From positions 1 to 25,052 of the forward strand of contig CYKH01001164.1 of assembly GCA_001460835.1 (NCBI GenBank): 25,052 bases of DNA, given 5' to 3'. A model generated the notes under the pieces. That model did no database searches and was not told the origin of the DNA. It saw nothing but the letters and a program-made list of their open reading frames with translations. Source of the stretch: Bodo saltans (lineage: Eukaryota; Euglenozoa; Kinetoplastea; Eubodonida; Bodonidae). Shown one piece after another: positions 1-7,965 of the stretch (within the stretch, counting starts at the first letter, position 1; each line of letters opens with the position of its first letter). The position numbers were made by a program, and so were the translations under genes.

Positions 1-131
1 CTGTCGATGAGCTGCATGGCATGTTGCATCGGCGTCGATCTGTTTCGAATTCAAGTGCAATCGTGTTTTGTGAACATTCTTGTGCGCCAAGTCTTAGCAT
101 TGATGGCGAATCCTGCCGCACTTTTTTTTTT
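1..131 (+). repeat. Partial upstream copy of the SET-domain 3' segment
   Basis: Positions 1-120 match 796-915 inside the following SET-domain gene with about four mismatches in 120 bases by eye. The segment encodes the end of the SET core, including the E-H-S-C-A-P-S motif at 72-92. The match stops after 'ctgccgca' and is followed by a run of ten T (122-131), after which sequence from an earlier part of the same gene begins. It is therefore a displaced fragment of a longer copy that may extend left of the window. It could be a real tandem duplication with internal deletion or an assembly artefact; the sequence alone cannot decide. Confidence 0.8.
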
Positions 132-339
132 GGCCGTCTTCCCTTCGAATACCTTCAAGATGCCCTGGTTGGTGGCCGTCAATGGTACTTCGCATCACAT
201 CATGCGAGTGCTTTTGATGTTGGCGTCTGTGCCGCTGTCACACTCTCGCCAGGTGAAGCTGTAGACCTCAAGTGTCCGTCGCTCTTACATTTCGATGCGG
301 CTGAGTCGCTGCATCCGTCGAGCTGGCTTTTTTTTTTAC
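132..339 (+). repeat. Tandem copy 1 of the SET-domain 5' segment
   Basis: This unit carries about 196 bases beginning 'ggccgtcttccc' and ending at 'gagctggct', then a run of ten T (328-337). The same 196 bases recur at 340-535 with no difference that I can see, and at 572-767 with roughly 9 percent divergence. It encodes the start of a SET-like domain (G-R-L-P-F-E-Y through L-H-P-S-S-W-L). Its spacing to the next copy is 208 bases, not a multiple of three, so the three copies lie in three different reading frames and cannot form one repeat protein. Confidence 0.85.
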
Positions 340-571
340 GGCCGTCTTCCCTTCGAATACCTTCAAGATGCCCTGGTTGGTGGCCGTCAATGGTACTTCG
401 CATCACATCATGCGAGTGCTTTTGATGTTGGCGTCTGTGCCGCTGTCACACTCTCGCCAGGTGAAGCTGTAGACCTCAAGTGTCCGTCGCTCTTACATTT
501 CGATGCGGCTGAGTCGCTGCATCCGTCGAGCTGGCTATCGTTACTTGATGCAACCCCATCATCTGTCGAAC
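340..571 (+). repeat. Tandem copy 2 of the SET-domain 5' segment
   Basis: The first 196 bases appear identical to copy 1. After them this copy continues for about 35 more bases ('tatcgttacttgatgcaacc' and on), which copy 1 lacks but which are present after copy 3. It then joins directly to copy 3 at about 570. Spacing to copy 3 is 232 bases, again shifting the frame by one. The near identity of copies 1 and 2 against the more diverged copy 3 suggests a recent second duplication or a collapsed or misjoined assembly. Confidence 0.85.
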
Positions 572-1735
572 GGCCGTCTTCCCTTCGAATACCTTCAAGA
601 TGCCCTGGTCGGTGGGCGTCAATGGTACTTTGCATCCCACCATACGAGCGCTGTTGATGTTGGTGTCTGTGCCGCTGTCACACTTTCGCCAGGTGATACT
701 GTAGACCTTGAGTGTCCGTCGCTCTTACATTTCGATGCGGTTGAGTCGCTGCATCCGTCTAGTTGGTTATCGTTACTTGATGCAACCCCATCATCTGTCG
801 ATGAGCTGCATGGCATGTTGCATCGGCGTCGATCTGTTTCGAATTCAAATGCAATCGTGTTTTGTGAACATTCTTGTGCCCCAAGTCTTATCATTGATGG
901 CGAGTCCTGCCGCAGCTCCCAAAGCCTCGTCATCGGCTCTAAGCTGACGCATTCTCAACTGAATGCAGCTGAGCTCTACATGAGCACATCGGTGCGCAGG
1001 GACCTGCTTGCCCTCCAACACGGTGTCCCTATGTGCAGATGCGTTCGTTGTACTGCAGCTGTTGACTCATCACGTTTGCTGCGCTGTGACTGCGATGGCT
1101 TTAAGCAAGCGGAAAGTTCGATGTGGCACTGTAGGACATGCAACGGCGTCTGGACCGATGCGGAAATCACTTCGCTGCACAAAGAGGAGGCCCTTAGCAA
1201 GTCGGTGTACGAATTGTGGTCCTTCCTTACTCGAGTGTTATCCGTCCAAGCAACATTATCAAAGAACACATTCCAAACATTGAAGGACATTGTGTTGCAA
1301 GCAGAGACGTACCTTGGCATTGGCCACTGGGTGTCTCTTATGGCAGCGAAATGTGCCATTGCATTCTATGAAATTATGTTAAGAATTTCACCTGGTGCAA
1401 GATCAATTGTAGAGACGATGATTCGAGGGTGGTTGCAGCATGCCGTCCGTTGCGCACAGAAGCAGCAACTCTTCGCCACGATCCCTTGGCACGTGTCACG
1501 TGATTTGGGTAAGGGTGCAGGTCTACTTGAATCGCTCTCCCACGCACAGTTCCTGCGGCACCTCGAAAAGTTGTTTGAGGATGCTCGATATCATAGACGC
1601 ACGGATCAATCGTGCTTGAGAGTCGTGTACGGCAGCTGCTCACCCCATGAGCTACTTCAGCAGTGGGAGGAGGCTCTCCTTGCACGCATTGGAGAAGATG
1701 ATGCAACACGCAATTACATGCTTCAGCGGTTGTAA
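503..1735 (+). CDS. Divergent SMYD-like SET-domain protein, 5' end rearranged
   Basis: The open frame runs from an ATG at 503, but its first 23 residues are a wrong-frame reading of repeat copy 2; the homologous protein begins at about 572 and its real start is not identifiable here. Visible pieces match SMYD-type SET proteins: a G-V-C-A-A-V-T-L-S-P-G-D stretch like the start of a SET domain, E-H-S-C-A-P-S (866-886) in place of the usual N-H-S-C-x-P-N, then the post-SET cysteine cluster C-R-C-V-R-C (1034-1051) with further Cys pairs (R-C-D-C, W-H-C-R-T-C). A helical C-terminus of about 220 residues follows, as in SMYD proteins with TPR-like tails. A MYND finger is not visible. The family normally methylates protein lysines, but the altered motif makes activity doubtful. 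It may be a 5'-truncated or pseudogenised copy. Confidence 0.6.
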   Translation: MRLSRCIRRAGYRYLMQPHHLSNGRLPFEYLQDALVGGRQWYFASHHTSAVDVGVCAAVTLSPGDTVDLECPSLLHFDAVESLHPSSWLSLLDATPSSVDELHGMLHRRRSVSNSNAIVFCEHSCAPSLIIDGESCRSSQSLVIGSKLTHSQLNAAELYMSTSVRRDLLALQHGVPMCRCVRCTAAVDSSRLLRCDCDGFKQAESSMWHCRTCNGVWTDAEITSLHKEEALSKSVYELWSFLTRVLSVQATLSKNTFQTLKDIVLQAETYLGIGHWVSLMAAKCAIAFYEIMLRISPGARSIVETMIRGWLQHAVRCAQKQQLFATIPWHVSRDLGKGAGLLESLSHAQFLRHLEKLFEDARYHRRTDQSCLRVVYGSCSPHELLQQWEEALLARIGEDDATRNYMLQRL

Positions 1736-1796
1736 ATTGAAACAATGATCAGTAAGAGGCACATGTGTGTCATCGTTGAATGTTATTCTCACGTAG

Positions 1797-1835
1797 TTTT
1801 CTCGTCTGTGAATTAAATGTGCCAAAGTTAGTTAG
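1797..1835 (+). promoter_or_regulatory. Probable trans-splice acceptor region for the CRT-like gene
   Basis: A short pyrimidine tract (1797-1809, 'ttttctcgtctgt') is followed by AG dinucleotides at 1826-1827, 1830-1831 and 1834-1835, all before the preferred ATG at 1843. Which AG is used is ambiguous. An in-frame ATG at 1780 precedes this tract, so it would be removed if splicing occurs here. Confidence 0.45.
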
Positions 1836-1842
1836 GTCACGC

Positions 1843-3051
1843 ATGCCCACCATCCGCGAGTTTCTGCATATTGATGCTTTCCTCGAGACGTACCGCGCAC
1901 TGACGTGGCGAGAGTTAGTCTTGATTATCGTTGCAGTTCTGATGGTCATCAGCGGCAATGCTGGTCAGCTGATTGTTCTCAACTTGTGGGTGGCACACAT
2001 GGGCCTCATCCCCCCACCTGAAACACCACTCTCTATCCTCACGATCTCTTCATCCACAATGGCAGTGTTCTTTATCGCCGCAATCCTCATTCGGGCTGCT
2101 TTGAACTGGAAGACCATTTCATTTCGATTCCTCTTTTCCACGAAGGGCCTCGTGCTTAGCGTTGTCATTGGCCTGTGCAACGCGTTGAACGGCGTGCTCT
2201 TGGTGTACGCCACGCCTTCCACATCTGAAATCCTTCAAGCACTACTCCTGTGCACACAAGTATTCTGGACGCTTGCGGGGTCAAAGCTCCTGCTCAGCGA
2301 CTCTCGCAGCATTCTCAACTTCCTTGTCATTGGATCGTTTCTTTGCGTTGCGGGCGGCATTGTGCTGGGGGCGTCGCCTACGTTCTCCCAGAGCAGCCCC
2401 ACCACCTCCAGCACCAAGTGGTGGACGCTCATCTTCGCGGCGAGCATGATTCCTGGTGCCTTGTACAACGTCTTTGCCTCCATGTACATGAGGGCCTTCA
2501 CTGCAGTGGACGAGCCAACGAAGGACGAGAACACTGAGGATGCGTATCCCCTTCTCGTAAACCAGACTGAGCCTGAAGATGTGCACGAGCGCTCTGACAG
2601 CACCACGGTAAAGCTCACCATGCTTGCCACGACGGGCTTAAGCCAGATGTTGTGGATGTTTGTTTTCATGCCCCTCAACGCTGCTCCGTGGTTCGGCTCG
2701 TCCGACAACCTCGCCGAGACGCGCGAGATGCTAAAGGATGGATGGAGCTGCGTGTTTCAAAGGGAGTTTGGCTGTACACGTGCGTATGTGTATTACATTG
2801 CGTTCAATGTCTCATACTTCGTGAACTATATTGGATCGGCGTACCTTAATCATTTCAGTGCGACGCTAAACTCCATGGTGACTCAATTGTCGGCTCCCAT
2901 TGCTGCCATCATCCTTCTCGTCGCACCATCGCTGAATGTGGGGGCGCAAGCTGTTGAAGTGGGGCCCAGCGTCGGTGCCATCATACTCCTGATGCTGGGA
3001 TCAGCGGTGTTTACGTTGTGGGAACAGGGAACACGAAAGAAAGTTCAATAA
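1843..3051 (+). CDS. CRT-like (chloroquine resistance transporter family) membrane transporter
   Basis: The product of about 402 residues is a polytopic membrane protein with roughly ten hydrophobic segments. It resembles the CRT-like branch of the drug/metabolite transporter superfamily: the G-L-C-N-A-L-N-G-V-L-L-V-Y-A stretch with P-S-T-S-E-I-L-Q, an I-P-G-A-L-Y-N-V motif near the middle, and N-Y-I-G-S-A-Y-L with T-Q-L-S-A-P near the C-terminus all fit that family. Known members carry amino acids, peptides or glutathione-like solutes across vacuolar, lysosomal or plastid membranes; the substrate here is unknown. A hydrophilic loop of about 40 residues rich in Asp and Glu lies mid-protein, and cysteines sit in a long loop (W-S-C-V-F-Q-R-E-F-G-C), as in PfCRT-type loops. 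The start at 1843 is preferred over the in-frame ATG at 1780 because splice-acceptor-like AGs lie between them. Confidence 0.75.
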   Translation: MPTIREFLHIDAFLETYRALTWRELVLIIVAVLMVISGNAGQLIVLNLWVAHMGLIPPPETPLSILTISSSTMAVFFIAAILIRAALNWKTISFRFLFSTKGLVLSVVIGLCNALNGVLLVYATPSTSEILQALLLCTQVFWTLAGSKLLLSDSRSILNFLVIGSFLCVAGGIVLGASPTFSQSSPTTSSTKWWTLIFAASMIPGALYNVFASMYMRAFTAVDEPTKDENTEDAYPLLVNQTEPEDVHERSDSTTVKLTMLATTGLSQMLWMFVFMPLNAAPWFGSSDNLAETREMLKDGWSCVFQREFGCTRAYVYYIAFNVSYFVNYIGSAYLNHFSATLNSMVTQLSAPIAAIILLVAPSLNVGAQAVEVGPSVGAIILLMLGSAVFTLWEQGTRKKVQ

Positions 3052-3240
3052 TTATTTCGTGCTTTGTATTCGAGCCACTTTGCACTCATTGGATCGCCGC
3101 GCGTGAATAAAAAATATTAGCCGATGTAATCACCTTGATTGGCTTCATTTTTCGCTTTCTTTCCCTCTTCGTTTTTACGTTGTGCGCTGCGTGTGCTATA
3201 AGGATGTCTGGGCATCATTTGAGCTTTTCACATGGCATTG

Positions 3241-3269
3241 CTCCTTTTTTTTCCTTTCTCTACATGTAG
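3241..3269 (+). promoter_or_regulatory. Polypyrimidine tract and trans-splice acceptor, PDAT gene
   Basis: A strong tract (3241-3261, C/T almost throughout) is followed by AG at 3268-3269, two bases before the ATG at 3272. It is one of the clearest acceptors in the window and decides the start of the acyltransferase, discarding the longer open frame that begins at 3182. Confidence 0.75.
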
Positions 3270-3271
3270 TA

Positions 3272-4939
3272 ATGAAGCATCGGTCTTCCAGCCGTGGTCC
3301 CAGCAGTCCGCTGTCACCAAAACCAACTGCAGCTCAGCAAGGTCAAGCTAGTACTGGGTGGGAGAAGCGTGTCACCAAAGCGACAGTCGTCGAGAAAGTT
3401 CTGGTGTTTACTCTCGCACACATCAAAGTCATTATTGTACTGTTTTCCGTCCTGCTCCTTTTAATCTTCAGCAACGAGGTGGAGCGCAGCATTCCTGTCG
3501 GCTTTATGGTCGACGACCCAGTCAGACCAGGGCATTTGTTCGACAAATCGCTCATCAAGACCAAACTACCCGTTGTGTTTGTCCCTGGGTTTATCACGAC
3601 TGCTCTTGAATTGTGGGAGGGTGACTTGTGTGCGGTTGGTGGCGCTTGGTCTCCTTTCCGTCAGCGAATGCTCAGCGCGCAATCATTTCTCACGATGCTG
3701 CGCAACCCCTCGTGCTTCCTTAGGCATTTTTCTCTTGATCCCAGGACTGCTGGGGATCCTGAAGGCGTCAAGGTACGTCCTGATAGCTCGTTCTCAAGCG
3801 CAGATTATTTAGTGTTTGGTTTTTGGGTGTGGGCCAAGCTCATCGTTAATCTTGCCGACATCGGCTACGACCCCAACACAATGTACATTGCTTCGTACGA
3901 CTGGCGACTAGACGCGGAAACAGCAGAGCGTCGCGACAAATATTTCTCACGGCTTCGGGCATATGTAGAAGCCTCGTTTGATGGTGATCGGTTTGTTTTG
4001 GTGGGACACAGCTATGGATCGTCTGTGATCCAAGAGTTCCTCTTGTGGGCTGACAACAGATCACCCGGATGGACTGAGACGTATGTGGACAGCATCTTTG
4101 ATATTGCAGGGCCTTTCCTGGGTGTGCCGAAGGCTTTTGGTGCACTCATTTCAGGAGAGGTGAAGGACACGGCACTGATGCCTAGTGCGCTGCGATACTT
4201 GCTTGACTCGCACATTGATAAGCCCGAGCGCACACGGGCGTTCAGGACATGGCCTTGCCTCACTGCACTTCTGCCGTCTGGTGGCGACTGTGTGTGGCCC
4301 TCTGTTCTCAATCTGACTGATTCTGCACATGTCTCGACAAATCTCAACGGATCCGCAGCATTGCACTTTTTGTCAGGACTGATGAACTCCACTGGGCACT
4401 CGTATAACGAACTGAACGTTCGGAATCGACTGCGTTCATTTGAAGCTCGATCTAGGCTCCCGCGTGCCCCATCAACGACTGTCTACTGTGTGTTCGGAAC
4501 TGGCCTCCCGAGCGAAACAGCGTACTCGTTTAAGCCTGAGGCGTATCGAGGCGAGGTGATGTGGGCGATTGACCCGGATGCCCACAATGACACGTGGACC
4601 CACCCCCTTCAGGGTCAGGGAACGTTGCGGTCCGGTGTTGGCCTTGTGGATGGGGATGGCACCGTCCCCCTCATCAGCCTGGGCTACCCCTGCAGATCGC
4701 CCAACGGATTTCAACAAGATGTGGGTCGAGTTGTGACATATGAAGTTCCTCATGCACAAAGTTCAGTGATGGACCTCCGTGGTGGGAGCGCTACCGCCGA
4801 CCATGTGGATATCATCGGCAACTACGATGTCATTTCTGCACTGTTGATGGTTGTGACTGGCAACGGGGCTGATGTTCACGACCGTATTTCCTCAAAACTC
4901 GATGAAATGGTCGCTGCTGTTGACAAATGCCGCGCCTAA
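3272..4939 (+). CDS. PDAT: Phospholipid:diacylglycerol acyltransferase (LCAT family)
   Basis: The 555-residue product belongs to the LCAT/PDAT lipase-like acyltransferases, which move an acyl group from a phospholipid sn-2 position to diacylglycerol to make triacylglycerol, usually at the ER. A basic, Ser/Pro-rich N-terminus (1-50) precedes a single membrane segment (about 51-67), as in yeast Lro1 and plant PDAT1. Then come V-P-G-F-I-T-T with E-L-W-E-G (104-116), L-D-P-R-T, A-D-Y, V-W-A-K-L-I, Y-D-W-R-L (209-213) and R-D-K-Y-F-S-R-L. The nucleophile is Ser247 in G-H-S-Y-G-S; the probable acid is Asp460 or Asp462 in V-D-G-D-G-T-V-P and the histidine is His511 in A-D-H-V-D. No required part appears missing. 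The length is slightly below that of plant and yeast enzymes. The family call is very secure; acyl donor preference cannot be read. Confidence 0.9.
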   Translation: MKHRSSSRGPSSPLSPKPTAAQQGQASTGWEKRVTKATVVEKVLVFTLAHIKVIIVLFSVLLLLIFSNEVERSIPVGFMVDDPVRPGHLFDKSLIKTKLPVVFVPGFITTALELWEGDLCAVGGAWSPFRQRMLSAQSFLTMLRNPSCFLRHFSLDPRTAGDPEGVKVRPDSSFSSADYLVFGFWVWAKLIVNLADIGYDPNTMYIASYDWRLDAETAERRDKYFSRLRAYVEASFDGDRFVLVGHSYGSSVIQEFLLWADNRSPGWTETYVDSIFDIAGPFLGVPKAFGALISGEVKDTALMPSALRYLLDSHIDKPERTRAFRTWPCLTALLPSGGDCVWPSVLNLTDSAHVSTNLNGSAALHFLSGLMNSTGHSYNELNVRNRLRSFEARSRLPRAPSTTVYCVFGTGLPSETAYSFKPEAYRGEVMWAIDPDAHNDTWTHPLQGQGTLRSGVGLVDGDGTVPLISLGYPCRSPNGFQQDVGRVVTYEVPHAQSSVMDLRGGSATADHVDIIGNYDVISALLMVVTGNGADVHDRISSKLDEMVAAVDKCRA

Positions 4940-5043
4940 ATTATTTGAAGGTCCTTTCACTGCTTGTCTCTCTTTGCTGATTTTTTCTCGTTTTCTGTCT
5001 TCGATGGATGTTCCTTGGTGATTGGTTGGTCATGCGTTCAATG

Positions 5044-5074
5044 TTTCTCTCTCATCTCACGTTTTGGACAACAG
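5044..5074 (+). promoter_or_regulatory. Polypyrimidine tract and trans-splice acceptor, small ORF
   Basis: The tract 'tttctctctcatctcacg' (5044-5061) leads to AG at 5073-5074, 12 bases before the ATG at 5087. Its presence supports the 81-residue frame as a real transcript. Confidence 0.6.
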
Positions 5075-5086
5075 TACTCTGATAAT

Positions 5087-5332
5087 ATGGACAAGTTACA
5101 TTTAGAACGGTTACTTGATGAGGGCGAGTCTCTCTTGCATGGCCGTGAAACAAAACCTGCACCCCAACGGCGCAGTGATATCATCGCAAACGCCGAACTA
5201 GCGCTTGCGAAGACGCAATTTCAAATTTTTCTGCGACCACGAAAAGCAGTATCTCAACTAACCAAGCCGCCGTCTCCAATCAGTTCGCCAAACGAGAGCG
5301 ATGCTTCTCTTCACACTACAAGTAGACATTGA
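5087..5332 (+). CDS. Small hypothetical protein
   Basis: I do not recognise this protein of about 81 residues. It begins M-D-K-L-H-L-E-R-L-L-D-E-G-E, probably a short amphipathic helix, then a basic and polar stretch, a second possible helix around A-E-L-A-L-A-K-T-Q-F-Q-I-F, and a Ser/Pro/Thr-rich tail. There is no signal peptide, membrane segment or cysteine motif. The open frame extends upstream to 4964, but that part lies across the pyrimidine tract and is most likely not translated. Support comes from the good acceptor upstream, the position between two well-supported genes and the equally spaced gap to the next acceptor. It might instead be part of a long untranslated region. Confidence 0.5.
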   Translation: MDKLHLERLLDEGESLLHGRETKPAPQRRSDIIANAELALAKTQFQIFLRPRKAVSQLTKPPSPISSPNESDASLHTTSRH

Positions 5333-5393
5333 CACATTCACTAACACCGACTTTATGATTTGACTTGCACTAGGTGAATGTTGCAGAAATAAA

Positions 5394-5424
5394 TATTTTT
5401 GTTTTGTGTTGTATTGATGTGTAG
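5394..5424 (+). promoter_or_regulatory. Trans-splice acceptor, molybdenum cofactor sulfurase gene
   Basis: A T-rich tract (5394-5415) is followed by 'gatgtgtag' with AG at 5423-5424, 11 bases before the ATG at 5436. No other ATG lies between. Confidence 0.6.
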
Positions 5425-5435
5425 ATTGCTGCCTA

Positions 5436-7853
5436 ATGTTGAAAGATGCTGAAGAGTCATTCGCCGATGTTCTCAAATATCGCAGAGCAGAGCTGCCGGA
5501 GCTAGCGACTATCTCGTATCTTGACTACATGGGCAGCGGCCTCGCACCTAAAGCCGTGCGTTGCTCGAGCACTTCCCTGATGTGCAATCCGCACAGCCTG
5601 CACAGCCTCGGGCACGCAGCTTCAGTTGAAGTTCGCGCTGCTCGGCACCAGACTGAGATGTTTTTCGAAGCTGCAGAGGAGTACGATCTTGTCTTTACAA
5701 GTGGATGCACAAGTTCACTGCATTTAGTTGGCAGCCTCATTCCTTTCGGAAGCTCAGGTTGCGTGTTCATGCATCCATTGGCGCACAACTCGCTGTTGGG
5801 CGTTCGCGAGTTCGTCTCGTCTGACCGCTATTTCTGTGTTCGGGATGCGAGTACAGCAACATCTTTGATTGACCTGCACGCAAGCACCACTGATATGAAC
5901 CTTTTGTGTGTTCCGGCAGAATGTAACCTCTCAGGAGCAAGGTTGGATTTTGCATCGTTTGTTGGTGCAGTTCACAGCAGTGTCACTAGAGAAGTGTTGA
6001 TTGTTGTGGACGGCGCTGCTATCGCCGGGAAGGCTCCCGTCACATTGGACGGAAGCGGCATCGACTTCTTCGCATTCAGTTTCTACAAAATGTTTGGAGC
6101 CCCAACTGGTCTCGGTGGACTGTTTGTGAAAAAGGGCCGTCCGCAGGAGATGCTCATGTCACATAAAAAGTACTTTGGTGGTGGGACAGTGTCGTTCAAT
6201 GATCACACAAAGCACGGCAGCCACCACCTACGTTCCGCCTTCACAGAAGCGATGGAAGATGGAACACAAAACTTTTACGGCATTGCGCAAGTGCGCCAAG
6301 GATTTCGCGCGCTGGACTCTTTAGGGGGCGTGACTGATATCAGTCATCGCATTCAGTACCTCCGAACATATTGCGTCGACGCCCTTCAACACCTCCGTCA
6401 CCGCAACGGTGCCCCACTTATCCTGGTGTACCATGCTCCGTCTACAAGTCTTCCCATCGTGTCGTGGGGCAGCTCTGTTGCCTTCGCTGTGCTCGAGCAA
6501 GATGGAACAGTTATTGGTCACGCGCTCACGGAGAAACTCCTTGCAGGTCTTAAGGTCTACGTTCGTGGGGGGTGTATGTGCAACCCAGGAGCGTGCGCAG
6601 AGTTCGTAGGCTACAGCGCCGAACTCATGACTGAAGCTCGCAATGCTGGTCACCAGTGTGGCGACGAGATGGACGTTCTCGATGGAAAACCTTTGGGCTG
6701 TGTCAGGGCATCCTTTGGTGCGTCGTCGTTGCCCTTAGACGTGGATAGGCTAGTTGCAGCACTCGCGCAATGTTTCTTGCGCGATGAGACAAAGCCTGAA
6801 CTTGTGCAATCCAGTTCCGCCTTGAGACTGCGCAAGATCATTCTCTACCCCCTCAAAGGAATGATGGGAGTATCGGTTGACACTTGGCCGCTGCAGACGA
6901 ATGGTTTAGCGTTTGATCGCGAATGGATGCTGATAGATCAGACGAGTGGCACGCCTGTTGCACCAAAGCGGTTTGCTGTTATGTCAACATTCGAAGTATC
7001 GCTAGATTGGCAGCTCAATGTACTCACAGTGCAGCATAAGGACAAAGTGCCCATTCACATCGTCATTGACGAAGACCGGCAATGCTGGATACATAACTCT
7101 TTACGCTGTACCGTTGCTCCTGAAACGAAAGCAGTGAAGCTGAAAAACCGCACATTACCAACGTATCGAACGTACGAAGAAGCCGCCGATCAATGGTTTT
7201 CATCCGTGCTTGGAATCCCTGTGCAACTTGCGCGAAATTTGCCCTCCGCAGAAGAAACCCTATCCAACTCAGCTGCTTTGCTCGTCGTACACGAAGGATC
7301 TCACCATCAAGTTCTGAGGCATATGAACGCGGTGGACAGACCGTTCGTCTCGTTGGCATCCTATCGGCCCAACCTTGTTGTGACAGGGGCTGCGCCATCG
7401 AACAACGGAAGCTCTGAGCGTTCCAGAGGTGCATCGCCTTTCGTTGAGAACTTATGGCGCTCCCTGTCAATAGGAACCGTCCAACTTGTTGCCACTGGAC
7501 CGTGTAAACGGTGCCAGCAGGTCAATGTTGGAGCTGGTGAGCTAAAGCACGAACCCCTAGCGTCCATCAGCAGCCTGTGTCGTCGCAGCGGGCTGACTGA
7601 AATTTTGTTTGGCCAGCTCTTTGGCATCAAGGCGGTAACTGCTGCTCCGGTTGTCACAACTGAATTTGCTGTGCCCTGGACATTGCCGCTTGTGGCCCTC
7701 GGTGTAGCATTGGCACTCAGGTTGTCCCCGCTTGCAATTCCAGCACTAGCATGCGCAAAGATTGTCAAGACCGTCGCTCAACGGCCGTTGCTGCTGGCAG
7801 AAATCGATGGAGTTCTTATTCACGTTGGCATGCGCGTGCGAGTGGGTGAGTGA
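5436..7853 (+). CDS. MOCOS: Molybdenum cofactor sulfurase (cysteine desulfurase + MOSC)
   Basis: The 805-residue product has the two-part layout of MOCOS/ABA3, which takes sulfur from cysteine and puts it on the molybdenum cofactor of xanthine dehydrogenase and aldehyde oxidase types. Residues 1-450 are a PLP-dependent class V aminotransferase fold: the Schiff-base lysine is Lys218 in S-F-Y-K-M-F-G, and the sulfur-carrying cysteine motif is G-C-M-C-N-P-G-A-C (379-387). Residues 465-805 are the MOSC part, with L-Y-P-L-K-G, F-D-R-E-W-M-L-I-D, Y-R-P-N-L-V-V (643-649) and P-C-K-R-C-Q (689-694). The last cysteine of that motif should match the Mo-contacting Cys of mARC-type proteins. The length is near the usual 820-890. 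Oddly, about 50 extra residues including a hydrophobic stretch (734-785) sit before the final strand of the domain. The start follows a clear acceptor. Confidence 0.92.
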   Translation: MLKDAEESFADVLKYRRAELPELATISYLDYMGSGLAPKAVRCSSTSLMCNPHSLHSLGHAASVEVRAARHQTEMFFEAAEEYDLVFTSGCTSSLHLVGSLIPFGSSGCVFMHPLAHNSLLGVREFVSSDRYFCVRDASTATSLIDLHASTTDMNLLCVPAECNLSGARLDFASFVGAVHSSVTREVLIVVDGAAIAGKAPVTLDGSGIDFFAFSFYKMFGAPTGLGGLFVKKGRPQEMLMSHKKYFGGGTVSFNDHTKHGSHHLRSAFTEAMEDGTQNFYGIAQVRQGFRALDSLGGVTDISHRIQYLRTYCVDALQHLRHRNGAPLILVYHAPSTSLPIVSWGSSVAFAVLEQDGTVIGHALTEKLLAGLKVYVRGGCMCNPGACAEFVGYSAELMTEARNAGHQCGDEMDVLDGKPLGCVRASFGASSLPLDVDRLVAALAQCFLRDETKPELVQSSSALRLRKIILYPLKGMMGVSVDTWPLQTNGLAFDREWMLIDQTSGTPVAPKRFAVMSTFEVSLDWQLNVLTVQHKDKVPIHIVIDEDRQCWIHNSLRCTVAPETKAVKLKNRTLPTYRTYEEAADQWFSSVLGIPVQLARNLPSAEETLSNSAALLVVHEGSHHQVLRHMNAVDRPFVSLASYRPNLVVTGAAPSNNGSSERSRGASPFVENLWRSLSIGTVQLVATGPCKRCQQVNVGAGELKHEPLASISSLCRRSGLTEILFGQLFGIKAVTAAPVVTTEFAVPWTLPLVALGVALALRLSPLAIPALACAKIVKTVAQRPLLLAEIDGVLIHVGMRVRVGE

Positions 7854-7925
7854 GTCAGATACTTAGCAAAAAAATACACCTTTATGTATGGTTGGTATTG
7901 CGGAAACTGTCTTGAATCAAAAACT

Positions 7926-7953
7926 CATTTATTTTGCTTTTCATTCATTGAAG
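7926..7953 (+). promoter_or_regulatory. Trans-splice acceptor, MFS transporter gene
   Basis: A pyrimidine-rich stretch (7926-7949) ends in AG at 7952-7953. The first ATG after it (7961) is followed at once by TGA, and the next ATG (7966) opens the transporter frame, overlapping that TGA by one base. Confidence 0.55.
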
Positions 7954-7965
7954 TTCTTTGATGTG

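Noticed and set aside
122-337. Runs of ten T as tails of retroposed (SINE-like) copies
   Set aside because: There are no target-site duplications, no internal promoter boxes and no element body; the sequence on both sides is simply the SET gene.
1-800. The direct repeats as a CRISPR-like or satellite array
   Set aside because: The units are about 200 bases of protein-coding sequence with irregular spacing and no short-repeat/unique-spacer pattern.
3182-3271. N-terminal extension of the acyltransferase with a hydrophobic stretch that looks like a signal peptide
   Set aside because: It crosses a strong polypyrimidine tract and AG acceptor, so it should not be in the mature mRNA.
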